Assembly (NCBI GenBank): GCA_030248225.1 | Contig: JASANE010000090.1 | Location: 1 to 64,000, forward strand | Source of the DNA: Trileptium ribeirensis | Lineage: Eukaryota; Nematoda; Enoplea; Enoplida; Thoracostomopsidae | Length of the DNA stretch: 64,000 nt | Direction of reading: 5' to 3' | Shown here: positions 12,574 through 24,700 of the stretch, one piece after another | Layout of the letters: each line of letters starts with the position of its first letter | Position numbering within the stretch: the first letter of the stretch is position 1 | Program-made: the position numbers and the translations under genes | The notes under the pieces: generated by a model | Told to the model about the DNA's origin: nothing | What the model saw: the letters and a program-made list of their open reading frames with translations, nothing else | Databases searched by the model: none

Positions 12574-13135
12574 ATGAAGTTGTCGTGTGTTTTGGAGGTC
12601 GTCTGTAAAGGTCGCATCATGCCAAATAGGGTGGACTTGTCTTCTCGTTATTTTTCGTGATCTTAAGACCACTGTGGAAAAGTGTGTGACCGTCTAATTA
12701 TTGATTGTCATTTTCTCATCTTTGCTATAAATACATAGCAGCCGACCCGGTAGCGTTACTATTTTTATGTGTATATTTAATTTTACATCGTTTACATTTA
12801 CAGGTTATCCACTTTTAATTAAAGACGCTCGAGTTGAAGTTAAAGAATCGGAGTTTAATCCTGAATTTGTCAAACGGATGATCCCGAAGATTGAATACGA
12901 CGCTCTTAAGTCGGCTGCCGATTCGGTCGGGCACGGAGAATCACTACCTTCGGTGTTACCGCCCAAAGAACAATATGAAACTGATGAACATTTTCTCAAA
13001 TCAATGCATCATGTCCTGTTGTGCGTGGAAATTGTCGAAGGCTTTTTGGAGTGCCCAGAAATTCATCGCCAATTTAAAATAACAAACGGTATTCCGAATA
13101 TGTTGGCCAACGAAGACGAGGTGTCGAATGATTGA
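12574..13135 (+). CDS. TRMT112: TRMT112, methyltransferase activator subunit (two exons)
   Basis: TRM112 is the small obligate partner that stabilises several RNA and protein methyltransferases (BUD23 and METTL5 for 18S rRNA, TRMT11/THUMPD3 and ALKBH8 for tRNA, HEMK2 for eRF1). The main exon is 12804-13135. It encodes the family core: GYPLLIK, then EFNPEFVKRMIPKIEYDAL, the central linker with EQYETDEHFLK, MHHVLLCVEIVEGFLECPE, and the C-terminal signature GIPNML followed by an acidic tail and TGA. A pyrimidine-rich TTTACATTTACAG acceptor precedes it at 12803. A phase-1 first exon at 12574-12610 starts MKL, as the family does, and has a GT donor at 12611, giving a 193-bp intron. That exon supplies only 12 residues where relatives have about 19, so it is tentative. 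The main exon is intact. Confidence 0.9.
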
Positions 13136-14901
13136 TTTGCTGACAATCTTGTCCGCCGATATGTGGAAATTGATAATGAGTTGTGTATACACGTTTTCTG
13201 GACCAACACAGCGTTGCGCTGAGAAGGAAGTGCTACTAGTGTCGGAGGTGGTTAAGACATTATGTAACCTGGTTCATATGTATGCGACATTTCATGGATA
13301 AACGTCATAAAGTATTCACTTGTTTTGAACAGAACCTATGAGGTTAGTCGTAAGCTGTTGTACAGATTTGGCCGAAAATAACTGTTGTCCATTCAAAACC
13401 AATCTCTTATAGAATATAAAATTTGAATATTTTCCAATCGCTGAAAGATTTTTAATGCTTAGTATATAGGTGTTTATAGGTTTGATAGGGGTTACCCTCG
13501 AACTTCTGATCCCATCCAAATCATGTTTACATCCACTCCGGTTGAGAAACAGATGGATGCGCGCGGAACATTTGAGTTAACATGGGAGAAGATTTTAGGA
13601 ATCTGCGGGAAATTGGCAAAACTTGAAAACTTTAGCAAAATTGGTGAAATTATGAGTTTATAAAAATTTTAGAAATGCCTACCGAACCCTCTCCCCAAAG
13701 CCGGTGGGCTTTGGCGCACATGACATTACTCGTAATTCGTTGACTCGAATTACGACTGTTATTTCTCGAGAATATGATTAGTAATTTTAAAAGCTAATGC
13801 AACCATATTAGAACTTATTTTTAACTCAATGTATACTTCCAAATTTTTCTTTAGTTAACCTCTTGCAATAGTTGAATCACCCTATTTTTAGCCACTTCGT
13901 ATTGGCGGATAATAATGTTACTGGCCTCTCCGCAGAGGGGGGCAGGATGATCGAATTCTCCCAGGATTACGCCCCCAGGTCACTGGCGTGTCCACTTCCC
14001 TCCTAAAATTAGGTTGGGGGACTTCGGGGCCCTGTGTTTATTCTCGGTAAAATTTCAAAGTAGCGGCGTAAATACGTTTTGCTTAAAATACTAAATATTT
14101 TCATGAAGTTTTACTGCCGTGCATGTATTTTCAATCTATGAAACGACATTTTAGTATTAGAAATAGTGGTAATTTAATGTTTGTTCCGCATACAAAAAAC
14201 ATAAATTTTGTGACAGAATAAATTTTTATATGTAGTTGAACATGGGAGCTTTCGGCTGGCTGCGGGGAAGGGCGTTGAAAATCTCGCGAACATGGGGATT
14301 TGAAAAGTGGGGACACACCCCAGGTATTTTCAGGCAACTTAAAAATGGTCCTCCTAACTAAAAAATGTTATAGCAAAAACTATTTCAAAGCTTATAGTAA
14401 GCTGGGGTGAGGTGAATCGATATTTAGTAACTTTGAGTTGATGCACTTCTGCCGAAGGAATATCCTAGCTTCATGCTTGCGAACTGTTAAAACTAACGCT
14501 ACTATTCAAACAGTAAGAGCATATTAAAATTTATTTTTAAGCTCAGCCCGCAGAAGTAAGCATTTTCAGTGCTTAAACAATAAATATGCACCAAAACGAT
14601 GATACAAATGTGTATGCTTAAAAACACGAAAACAATTATAAATGGCCTTAGTTGACCTGGAGGGTATGGTTTTTACCAGCTAAGCTGTGTAAATTTCCCA
14701 GCTATTTGCAGTTGCGCCCCGTCCCTCGGCAGGAGCTAAGGCCCCCCCACTCGAAGCCCCAGTTAAAATTTTTGTTCCGTGGAGAGACAGTATTAAACGT
14801 GCCGGATAGATTCCATGAAACCTTTTTATTCATTTTCGTGATAATTACACCCAACATATGGGATCTGATTTTACTGCGAAACTCGATAATTTTTTATACA
14901 G
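13136..14901. other. Intergenic stretch between TRMT112 and the next exon candidate
   Basis: No gene is recognised. A C/G-rich patch near 13685-13720 contains the small hairpin AAAGCCGGTGGGCTTT. Another lies near 13935-14030 (CAGAGGGGGGCAGG, GGGGACTTCGGGGCCC). These look like decayed MITE ends. The TRMT112 3' UTR should lie in the first few hundred bases, but I see no clear AATAAA close to the stop. Confidence 0.4.
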
Positions 14902-15104
14902 GTGACCTAGTTTGGCAGTTACATTTTGCGGTTTGTTGGCATACATTACTTTATTTCTGCGCTAACAATGTTCTCGATAAAACTTGTAACAGCGCTATTG
15001 CAATTACGGAGCTGTTTGAAATTTGGAGTAAAATTAAAAAAATTCCAGGTGAACAGCACTCATTTCTGGAATGCACTGTAGTATGCTTCACATCTTTATT
15101 TACG
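14902..15104 (+). CDS. Candidate internal exon of an unidentified gene
   Basis: A 203-bp open segment is bounded by a good acceptor (TTTTTTATACAG at 14890-14901) and a near-consensus donor (ACG|GTACGT at 15105). It encodes about 67 residues in one frame: a hydrophobic helical start (DLVWQLHFAVCWHTLLYF), then CANNVLDKTCNSAIAITELF, EIWSKIKK and a C-terminal FLECTVVCFTSLFT. The open frame continues upstream without a stop to 14652, but that part looks non-coding. I do not recognise the family. The residue pattern looks like a helical-repeat or membrane-associated protein. No partner exon was found, so it could be an isolated exon of a long-intron host gene or a chance frame. Confidence 0.4.
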
Positions 15105-15714
15105 GTACGTGCCAGAAATCATTGTCATCTGTCGAGCGATCAAACATTGAGCGAATAGTGTTCGTGTTTCAAGCACCGAGCCATCATTGGGTATTTCAGG
15201 CGAGTATTGTAGTTGGGAAGTGAGCGAGCATTTATTTACATGCGCGCTGATAAATTTTGTCGTTTCAGTCCGTCCGTACAGTTTTTCTAAATATCTGAAG
15301 AACAAATTAAGTTATTCTCATAGGGTCTTTATAATATTATAGTCAGACCTGTGTAGGCCACCAGGGAATACCTGGATATCGAAATTTGTTGACACCAGAA
15401 CTGTCTGGTTAAACCGGAATATGGTCTTAGAAGTTTTATGTAGTAAATCAAATAAAGGAAGCTATGAATATACTGTGGAGTTGAAATGTGTAAATAACAA
15501 ATTTTACTTTTAACGTGCATTTACCGGAATTGCGATATTTTTTGCCTCACTGAGACTTAGTGGAGGCTGAGGACTGTAATATATGTTTATCGATCAAGAT
15601 GCCGTTTGTCAGTTTTTGTTCCGTCAGCGCAATGGCTTGCTCTATATTTCCTCGCGTAAACTTGGCCACACTGATTGTCCTTGCACCATATGAAGCGCGC
15701 AGTCACTAAAACAG

Positions 15715-15895
15715 TAACTGCAATCGAAAACGATCACATTCGATCGAAATTTCGTTTGGTCACGATCAATCGAAATTTAGTTTAATCTAAAATAATCGAA
15801 ATTTTACAAATTTAAAATTATGTAATAGTGCCAAAATGGAAAACGATCGAAATCGATTAAAATTTCATTGAAGTGAAATCGATCAAATGTTGATC
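15715..15895. repeat. ATCGAAA/TTTCGAT low-complexity cluster
   Basis: GATCGAAAT, AATCGAAAT and their complements recur about eight times in 180 bp in both orientations (for example CGATCGAAATTTCG near 15742). The cluster is locally palindromic and has no coding sense. Confidence 0.6.
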
Positions 15896-15989
15896 CATTA
15901 TTTTGAACTTATTTCTGTTTGTGACTGTAGATAGATGACTTCGCTCTGTCTTCTATAGCCTCCCTATAGTAGACTAGACTCAAGATATC

Positions 15990-16135
15990 AATTTTCAGGC
16001 GGCGCCTGGTGGGGGGGGGTCTGGCGTTCGGTATTGTTGGTTAGACGCCACGGTCGAGGTTCCGCGACCCGGGAGGGGGGGCGATGCGGTGCCTCAGGGT
16101 AGTCGGTCCGGCGCCATCGGGGGGAGCCTCTGTAT
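15990..16135. other. Isolated GC-rich island
   Basis: About 145 bp of strongly GC-rich DNA (GGCGGCGCCTGG, a run of nine G, CGCGACCCGGGAGGGGGGGCG, GGCGCCATCGGGGGGAG) sits in AT-rich surroundings. On the minus strand it is open and would encode a Pro/Arg-rich stretch (part of a 76-codon frame, 16218-15988). It may be a fragment of a foreign element or of a Pro-rich exon. I cannot assign it. Confidence 0.35.
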
Positions 16136-17177
16136 CTTTCCCTGTGAAGTCCAGGATTCGCCATTACCAAAAGGTTTACTGAACTTTTGTTATAAGTGGC
16201 AAAGAGCCATGTTTTCAAATTCTTGCTCAGCTCGTCTCTTTGTGAATAGTATTCCGCTCGACTGTGTTCTGCTCTTCCATTAATAACCTGGAATCAGCTC
16301 TCAGGCTCCCAACAATAAAAGTTTGCGGCTGCCTAAATGTTTAGGGAGAACATAATTTGCAAACTGTCAAATAAATTGTGTTGTTGCTTTTAAGAGCCGA
16401 GCCCGTATATTCTCTGCTGTTCTTGCTTTTGGCAGACTGTTTTGCTGTGACATCAGTTGGTATAATAATGTTTGTTGTTTTAGAAAAGAAGCAAACAGAA
16501 CTGTCAGCTAAATATTCCTATTGCAAATTCAACTTTTTCTTTAAAAAATTTATAAATTAAAATGTTTTAAAATAAAATTCTTAAGCAGAAAAAATACGCG
16601 ACGTTTTCTTTAAGTACAAAATTCATAAATTAAAATGTGTTAATATAAAAATATATATTAAGCGGAAAAATACGTCATTAGTAACAGTTATATACAATGT
16701 GTCTTAAAAATCATAAATCAGTTTTTTTTTCAGGTTTCATTTTGCAACATAATTATCAGTTCATGAGGCATACATATATAATGGCCCCGCGTAGCTAAAT
16801 TTGATGGCAAAGATTGCCATGTTTAAAAATAAATTCCTAAACACACGGGTAATGCATAACCTTCGTCATTTATATAATTCGACTATGCTACTACATAAAA
16901 AGACCATAAATTGCACTAACATTCTGACAGTCGTCATAGGTTTCTGTGGCTATTCTAACGGTAATAGTTTCGAAAGACCCTCGTATAGCAGCAGTATTTG
17001 CATTAGAATATATTTCGAAAAGGGTAATGAACATATACGTATACATATGTATATCCCACTTGTACTGTTTTTGTCGCCCGAATAACTTCGTTTTGCTGTG
17101 AGAGTACAATGTTGAGCCAATGTAATCTTAACTGTATATTTGTCGTTTGCACAGGTTGGTCAAGTGTGTTAGGCACA

Positions 17178-18103
17178 TTCGGTTATCGTCCCAGACGGAA
17201 TTTCGTCAATTTTGGAGATACATATAAAATTTTGTTGACAATCGATTCAGCTCGATAAGCTGGCTCAGAAAATACACATTTTACCCACATCCCTGACAAT
17301 TTTTTTTCGATTTTTTGAGGTCCCAATAATCCCCCCTCGGCAACCCAAAAATTTTTTTCTTCGGAATATGGTCATGTTGGGCACCGTTCGAACGGGCTTG
17401 CTGAGTCAAATCAACTGGTGTGTAACTTATTGAAATCTAACCTACCGTAAAAAAGTTATATATGACGGTCCAAGTAACCCCGAGGAGCAAAAATAAAATG
17501 CAGGCCATGCCGTTCTGGGTATACTAAGCTTAGTCTAGCGTGGTATACTAAGCTAAGTCTTAGTCATAAGGTCTCTATATGAGACATACACTAATATTAT
17601 GTTATTACTAGTTTCAAGCAAATTTTAGTTAGCAGTGGTATTAAATATGGCTTCAAAAACTAATGCAGACCGTAATTGGTTTTACAAACGTCTTCATGGG
17701 AAAACGGAAAATTGCGTAAAATGGGATTACGACTGCGCTGCCGGACCCCGAACCCCCACTCTAACCTGTTCTTTTTTCTAACGTTATGACGTACGGCCCA
17801 TCAGGGTTATTTGGGTTCTCATAAATTTCTAACTGTGGTTAGATTTCGACAAATTACACACCAGTTGATTTGTCTCATCAAGCCGGTTCGAACGGTGCCC
17901 AATATGACCATATTCCGAAGAAAAATTTTTTTTGGGTTCCCAAGGGGATCATTGGAACCTCAAAAAATCGAAAAAAAAAATTGTCAGGGTTGTGGCTAAA
18001 ATTGATATTTTCTGAGCCAGGTCATTGATCTGAATCGATTAGTACCAAAATTTTATATGTGTCTTGAAAATTGATGAAATTCCGGCTGGGGGGACAACCG
18101 AAA
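17178..18103. mobile_element. Foldback/MITE with ~270-310-bp inverted arms
   Basis: Left arm (about 17178-17490) and right arm (about 17800-18103) are inverted copies. Pairs are TTCGGAATATGGTCAT against ATGACCATATTCCGAA, GGGCACCGTTCGAAC against GTTCGAACGGTGCCC, and CAACTGGTGTGTAA against TTACACACCAGTTG. Outer ends pair as CGGTTATCGTCCCAGACGG with CCGGCTGGGGGGACAACCG. Both arms carry mirror poly-T/poly-A blocks next to CCTGACAA/TTGTCAGG. The ~310-bp centre holds a 44-codon ORF, listed separately. Confidence 0.75.
17647..17781 (+). CDS. Small ORF in the centre of the foldback element
   Basis: A 44-codon ATG-to-TAA frame begins MASKTNADRNWFYKRLHG and contains two cysteines in KTENCVKWDYDC. Its composition looks more protein-like than nearby chance frames, and it is the only unique DNA between the two arms. 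It may be a relic of the N-terminus of a transposase captured in the element. No family is recognised and it is too short to judge. Confidence 0.2.
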   Translation: MASKTNADRNWFYKRLHGKTENCVKWDYDCAAGPRTPTLTCSFF

Positions 18104-21100
18104 AGACCCTTCTTTTCTACCATATATACACAGTGGATCCTGCATTTAATACGTTTCTGTATGCCCAACTTGTAATGTGTGAAATTTTTAGGTACAGTTT
18201 AGTTCATAAGTATCGAATGCTTGGCGGTGGGATTTTGATGTTTTCAAGAGGCAATATTTTTTCCAATTTGCCAAAATATTTTCAATTTTTTTAAAATTGA
18301 TCAGTTTTTCCTGATTAGTGCCAATGATTGCCAACATGTTCACCAATTTTAATTTTTCTGATGATGCCGCGGCATAGGGTGACCCGTTTGTGGTAGGAGG
18401 GGGCACCTATGTTTTATTGTATAAATGGGATTACTTTCCGTGGTTCTTTTATTATATATATGTACTGATTTACCTATAGCTAGTACACGCATGCTCCACT
18501 ACCCTAACACCGTCAGTAGTAATTGTGGAAATTTCTTTTGCTTTAAACGCCGTGAAGGGCACCTAAATGCTTAACGTTTCATATAGACAGCAGTGCTTCC
18601 TGTCACCGATAAGGAAACGATTGTGTACTGGTGTGTTTTTGCTGTTGAATGAAAATCTGTCCAATAATGATTTGAAAGTTTAGCTTAGAAAATGTAAGTT
18701 TGCTGAATGAAAAGATTGAATGTTTTACTTAAGCAAACAAACGGAATATTATTCTACCGCGAAATTATAAAAAATTAGATGCGATATTCGTTCATAAGTT
18801 ATAGAGCTTCTGCGAAATTTTATGGATTCTATATTCAGGGGATTGTAATGTGCTTGCTTAGAGAGATTTAAACGTTTGGGATTTAGTGTATCACGTCACG
18901 TTTTACCCCTCGAATATTCGTATGTTTGTCTCCCTAAGCGTAAACCAGAGCTTAAACCTGGGCTGGCAAGTGGAAATTAAAATTTTGTCCTGTGGTACTA
19001 AGATTTTTTCTGTTTGTTATAGGCTGGCACAGCTTGACATGATCTAAAACGTTAGTTTGACGGTTAGTATTTTTAAATTTTTTGTTTTTTGTTCAGTAAA
19101 AATTCTAACTGTTCCGAGTTTGACGATTTATTAATTAGTTAGTTCTACCAGAGCTGAGCGCGGGTGCAGTAGCTCGCTGGCCTGTCCAGGTACGGGCTTA
19201 AATCCTGAGGCCGCGGTAGTGGACACACGTTCGTAACGTTTATAATCCTACATGTTCAGCAGCGAACGCTAGTGTCGAAATGACGAAGTGGTTCCTTGGC
19301 GTGGGCATCGGGTACCACTAAATCGCTCCGGGTACTCGACTCGACAAAACCACTCGAGTCACTAACACAAATTTTGATAGTTTTCGTAAAAGCCCCAGCT
19401 TCTACTCAAATTTGCATATCGTTGACGCTCAAGTTGGGTACTTAATGTGTTAATATCATCTGTAGATTGCTATGGCGTCCATTTGTAAAAATGTTTGTTT
19501 GGCCTACCTCAGTACTGCTCGCTGACACAAACATAGTGGCTAAACAACATAGTGTGGAGAACCGCCGAAGGTGGAATTCTTTTTAGACAGCGATGCAGCC
19601 ATATAAGTGTTGGGAAGTAAAAAGTTTACAGGTGCTATTTTACCGGTTGCTGCGTATTGTTTAACGATAAAGGTGCACGAGTTCGGGATAAGATAACCAT
19701 GTTATTTGCTCGAGCACATAGTAAAAGAGGTTCTGGCTATAGCAAATCTATAGCTGAATTTGGTTTTCCAAGAACTTAAGAGAAGTAATAGTGTATTTTT
19801 CAATCTCCACTCGTGTTACTGCCTCTGCCAATTTGGGTTTTAGTTGGGGTGACTGTGGTAACTAGCTGATATAAATTCGTAAACGTAAACTTAGCTAGGC
19901 CACGAAGTAATTTAGGATCGATGTTTACGTGCTCACAAACTAACCTGTGGTGCAGCTAAACAGCTCAATCCGGCCTCTAAACCAGAGAAAACTACGACAA
20001 TTATATACAAACAAAAATGGATTTAGAGATAACAACAAAAAATACTTGTATGACAAAATAGTTCATGAGCACCATGATGATAGCAGCCATTACTACAGAG
20101 ATCGAGTTTCATATGACCCTTAAAATAGGCAAGCTTGAAAAGCGTACGTTATTTGGTCAGAAGAAAAATTTAGGTAAAATTGGCGTCCGGTGTTGGCTCG
20201 CCCATGATGAAGGTTAGGATATCTCAAGTTAAGTACCACAGTCCTGATTAAATTTCGGGTCAGAACATTATATGGAGGACAGAACTATAGCATTTTATAT
20301 ATACTGGGGTATAGATTAGAATTTAAGCTCGTGCATATTACACATTTGAAGTTTCTTTGTATTTTTCGTATCCCGGATCCATCCATTGATGTGCTTCAAA
20401 AGTGACATATCACCACATCGGCGACAACACGTAGCTATCTTATTTTCGCGGAATGACGGTGTCACCGACACTATCCATAGCATATTTGATGTATAAAAGA
20501 AATATATTCAGTAATCATCAGTTGTTCCTTAAAGTGAACATCAATACTCGTGCTTCTTTATATTATGAAGACTCTCTGACGATGTGAAGATCTCTGGTAT
20601 AGAGAATCGGAAAGATGATAGATTAGAGTCGCAAATTGAAAGAACGTTCTCATCATTACAATAGTTCATAAAAACTCTGAATTATGATATTCCAATTATG
20701 CATGAGTAAACTTAAGCTGCCTCTTACCATTCTCTTTTGTTAAAAAGAATAGCCATTCAGTTGTTCACTGAACACAAATTTCATTTTTGCATTAAATAAC
20801 ATAAATTAGTCCGTTTAGTCTTTCGTACATTGTAATCTGAAAATGTTCTCGAACACATTAGTGTTAAAGTACAGGGACCGAGTTGCATTTGCTAATGGCG
20901 TTATGGAACAGAAAAATGTCAAAATCGGCTATTGCAATCCGAGTTTTGTTCTCTAACAACGTTTTGTACATGGTGTCAAAAGAAGATGGTTGGGGGCGCA
21001 TCTTAAGTTTAATATTGCATTATTTTTTCTAAATACTTCATTTTGTGTCTCATTTTGAAAATATACTGGATGGTGACGAGTCGCTGGTTAATTGAGGTAG

Positions 21101-21419
21101 TGAGCATAAAATTTTTGTGAGTAATGCCGATAGGACCCAAATTCTGAATGATTTTGGTGATGCTTGGAAAAATCTTGATAGTGGCCTTATAATTGTGGAT
21201 AAATATTTACTGGCCAAGCTTAAAGTATGATATGGAAACACATTAAAGCTTGTGAAACTTGCAAAATAGGAGGTTCCAGAAGCTTCAACAAGGCTAACAC
21301 ACTTCTAATTTCAGTGGCTTTGAAGACACCATGACATCACTTAGAAAGAGACTTGATTACATTGCCAACATCACTCAGTGGAAACAAGTGACCATTTGTA
21401 TGGTTTGGTTGTGTTTCAA
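18104..21419. other. Long intergenic stretch, no gene recognised
   Basis: No exon, ORF or repeat family seen elsewhere in the window is evident, apart from a weak tRNA-like segment at 19157-19218. Sequence is AT-rich and unique-looking. Confidence 0.4.
19157..19218 (+). repeat. Weak tRNA-like segment, possible SINE head
   Basis: The segment runs from GCGCGGGTGCAGTAGCTCGC through CCTGTCCAGG to GGGCTTAAATCC and GGCCGCGGT. GGCTTAAATCC matches 8 of 11 positions of the Pol III B-box consensus GGTTCGAATCC, and TAGCTCGCTGG is a poor A box. No complete cloverleaf forms and no 3' tail or second copy is clear, so a decayed tRNA-derived SINE is only a possibility. Confidence 0.2.
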
Positions 21420-21423
21420 AATT

Positions 21424-21455
21424 GAAGACACCAGAGCAAAAAGTAGCAGATCGAC
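21424..21455 (+). repeat. Left terminal inverted repeat
   Basis: It begins GAAGACACCAGA, then GCAAAAAGTAGCAG, ending ATCGACA. It matches the inverted right end at 25693-25724 in 31 of 32 positions by eye. The only difference is A against C at the twelfth base. Confidence 0.85.
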
Positions 21456-21629
21456 ATTTGCGTATTTTCGAGAAAATGACATTTTCATTGCAACTACCGG
21501 CAGTTTTCGTGGTGCAGCCTGGCACTTATAATTTCGTAATAGCTATTTACATATGTGGATGTAGTATTTCGTGTTCAAAATTTGGTCATCGATTTTGCGT
21601 AAACGGCGCGCTATTTTATGTTAAACACA

Positions 21630-21710
21630 GATTTTGTCGACCTGCCACTTTTTGCACTGAACAAATTTTTTGCCTTGGATTTCACACAGTGCAAAAAGTA
21701 GCAACAACAT
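21630..21710. promoter_or_regulatory. Left subterminal copies of the TIR motif
   Basis: Two internal copies of the motif in the TIR are seen: TGTCGACCTGCCACTTTTTGC (minus orientation, about 21636-21656) and GTGCAAAAAGTAGCAAC (plus orientation, about 21689-21705). Repeated subterminal motifs of this kind are usually transposase-binding sites. That role is inferred. Confidence 0.6.
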
Positions 21711-21791
21711 TCATTCCTTGCAGATTCTGAACGCAAAAAATAAAATATAATAAAAAGAACCTCGAATAAAATGCACCTTACACAAAGCACT

Positions 21792-24700
21792 TTAATCCGA
21801 GTCACTTTGCACATCTTCATTGCTCGTCAATGTGGTGTAGAACCCACGTGCATAGCGGTCGATGAATTTAAGCTGCTTTTTAATATCAGTAAGTTTTTCT
21901 TGTTTGATAGCACGGCCGACAGGCATAGACACAGTCTCCAAAATATTTGTCGGATCTAAATTGGATGCTGACGGGATGCGTTTTCTAATGTCTACAGTCT
22001 TCCACTGCTCATGAGGATCAAGCGATACTCGGTACTTAAATTCTCCGTATGTGTCGACACGGATCCATCTCACTGCTGATTTAAAATTAATTTTTTCACC
22101 ATTCGTATTTTTAGCCCGCTTGACTAACCCAAGTTTCTGTGCCAGCATTTTGAAATCGATCATACCGCGCGATGCATCGACAACCTCAAATGGGTTTTTC
22201 TTCTGAGCGTCGGCCATTATTGACCGATACTGCCCTGGTAGTAAAACTTTTTCTCTTTTTCGAATGGCTTGCTCTATATGGCCGAAATCCCGGTCGCTAT
22301 CGAGCCGAGAGTGGCCGACTTCGGGAAATTTGTGGTCAATGCTTACGAAACGGCAATAAGCAGTAAATATTGCCAAAGAATAATAATATAAAAGTTTTTG
22401 TTTTGTCCTGAACACGAATCTGTCCAGGCTACTAAATGTTTATGTTGCTGAAAAACATCCTGTTCAGCGAACATAAGTACGCTGGAAGCAACTTCTGAGC
22501 TTCCGCGACCAAATTCGTTCTCGGTCCACGTAAACATGAATCCACGACCGGCAATACCCGTTGCCTGGTCGACTGCGTGAACGCCCACATTATAAAACCA
22601 AACTTGCCGTAAATAAAACGCTTCTGAAACGTTAAGTTTTGGAAGGGGTAGTGTTTTTTGCATATCAAACGTGATGAACAATGTAGGCTCATTACCATCC
22701 GTGAAGGATGCAGATAGCTGCTTATCAGTTTTCATAGCATCCTCAGCCAACTTAGCAAGTTGCTTATGCTCATTTACACCTTCTAAATTTTGATCACAGA
22801 CACCACAGACATCTGTACGTGGTGACCCAAATGACAAATTGAATTCTTTCGCAAATATATCACTATAATACCACAAGGATACGTTGTTTGTATGTTTTTC
22901 AATATACAAGGCGTGCATTTTGCTAATCGACAGAAATGAACTCAAATATCTACGGTGAGGGTTTTTAGATCTTGATGACTGGCTTCCGACGGAAAGCTCT
23001 TAATGTGTTCTATGACAGTTTTTCGAATTTCGTCCGGGATGCGATTAGGTCGGTTACCGTGTTTTCCAGACTCTGATGGAGCGGGACCAGGTAATCCTAC
23101 ATGTGCCGTAATGCGTCGAATCTTAGTGATACTTGAAACTCCGACATTCAACAGCCTACTGAGCGCCGTCAAACACACGTTAAACTCTTGACCGTTGATA
23201 GTAATGTAACTACTCCAGCTTTGTTGAATCTTACCAGATTTCGGACGTTTGACGGGATGTGGTCGCTGAGTGGAGTATATAAACCTACGTTTTCCATTTT
23301 TATCAAGGTCGTTGTAATAAAAATTAAAGACTGAATCGCGCAAATCGTTGTTGATCTTCGTATTGCACTCCTTTAGGCATTCTGTCTCTCCGCAAAGCAG
23401 CACATTTTTGGCAGACTTCTTCGCAGCGATTTCTTTTCCCTTGCTATTGGTGTGAGCGATGCCTTTAGCGACTGCATTCCTGAGCACGTTACGCTTCCAT
23501 GTGACTGGATTGCGCCCGCGGTGGCGGGCTCGTTTAGTAGTATCGCTTTCTGAAATACTGGTCAAAAACTAAATGTCGTGATTAAGTATTATGAGCTCTC
23601 CGTATTAATAAAAATATATATAGTATAATATAGAAATGGTATTATGATAAGGGCACTTGAATTATACTGATGATTTAAATAAAAATTGTCTGACATCTTG
23701 TTGAGTTAGCTATAGCAGCTGTACTACCCAAGTCTTGGCGAACCTACGAATTTTATCAAAAGTGGTTATAACGTCGACAAAGAATTACTACCATCTTTAC
23801 TAGATGCGGTTCGCTTGAACCGCTACAGAGAAAGCGCAGAAGGCGAGTGATAGTAGCCTTGTATAGGAAACAGTAGATTTAACATTACTGTCGTTACGGT
23901 TCTACATAATGATTATACAACAACAACATCGACATTGCATTAGTTCAGGCTTTAGCATGCGGCTTATCGGCGGCCAAGATCAATACAACACAATAATATT
24001 AGTAGCATTTCGCTGTTTGTTACTTCCATCTTCTGAATCTTCGGATTGTTCGTTGTCGTCATTATCAGCGAGAATCTCAACATTTGAAGTACGTTCCGGG
24101 AGCTGCTGCGTCGGATGCTGTTCACCATTAGTTTCGATATCCATCAAGCTGTTGTTTACTTGTATGTGTGGCTGGATACCTTCGGAGCGCTTTGACATCT
24201 TTTTGGGCCGTCGATTCGCTGCAACAACCAACCAAAGAAAATGAAGACATGATTATCGTAACTAATATTTGATATTCAAAATACGTACAGGGTTGCACAA
24301 GCAATTATCAAATAATATATCTAATAGTGATAGTATAGCTTGTCTCCGGAGAAGCATTTAACAGTAGTTTTGGGACAACCATATACCCAGCTGAAACTTT
24401 AGATTGATAATCACACAAATTATAACGTTCAATGTCTGCCCTCTTTGATGTCACACAATCACACATAAAGTATAAAACGTAAAACATGTTATCTAACCGT
24501 TTAACTTTACACAAAATGTTTTTTATATGTCGTTATAAACCTCGATGTCAAACTTGTAAAACGTTGCTTTACTACACGGTTGTAACAAAGAACTTATATA
24601 ACCTTGTTCCGGTAACCATTCTTCGTCGTTGGGATCGGAAACCTCGTTCTCCGAACTATCAAATTCAGGCGGTAACGCTCGAAACTTTGATTTGTTGGTT

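Larger units (their letters stand above)
15105..17177. other. Intergenic/intronic stretch with low-complexity patches
   Basis: No exon is recognised. It contains an ATCGAAA-rich patch (15715-15895) and a GC-rich island (15990-16135), described separately. If 14902-15104 is an exon, part of this is intron. Confidence 0.4.

Noticed and set aside
19157..19218. Functional tRNA gene
   Set aside because: A and B boxes are poor and no full cloverleaf forms. Kept only as a weak SINE possibility.
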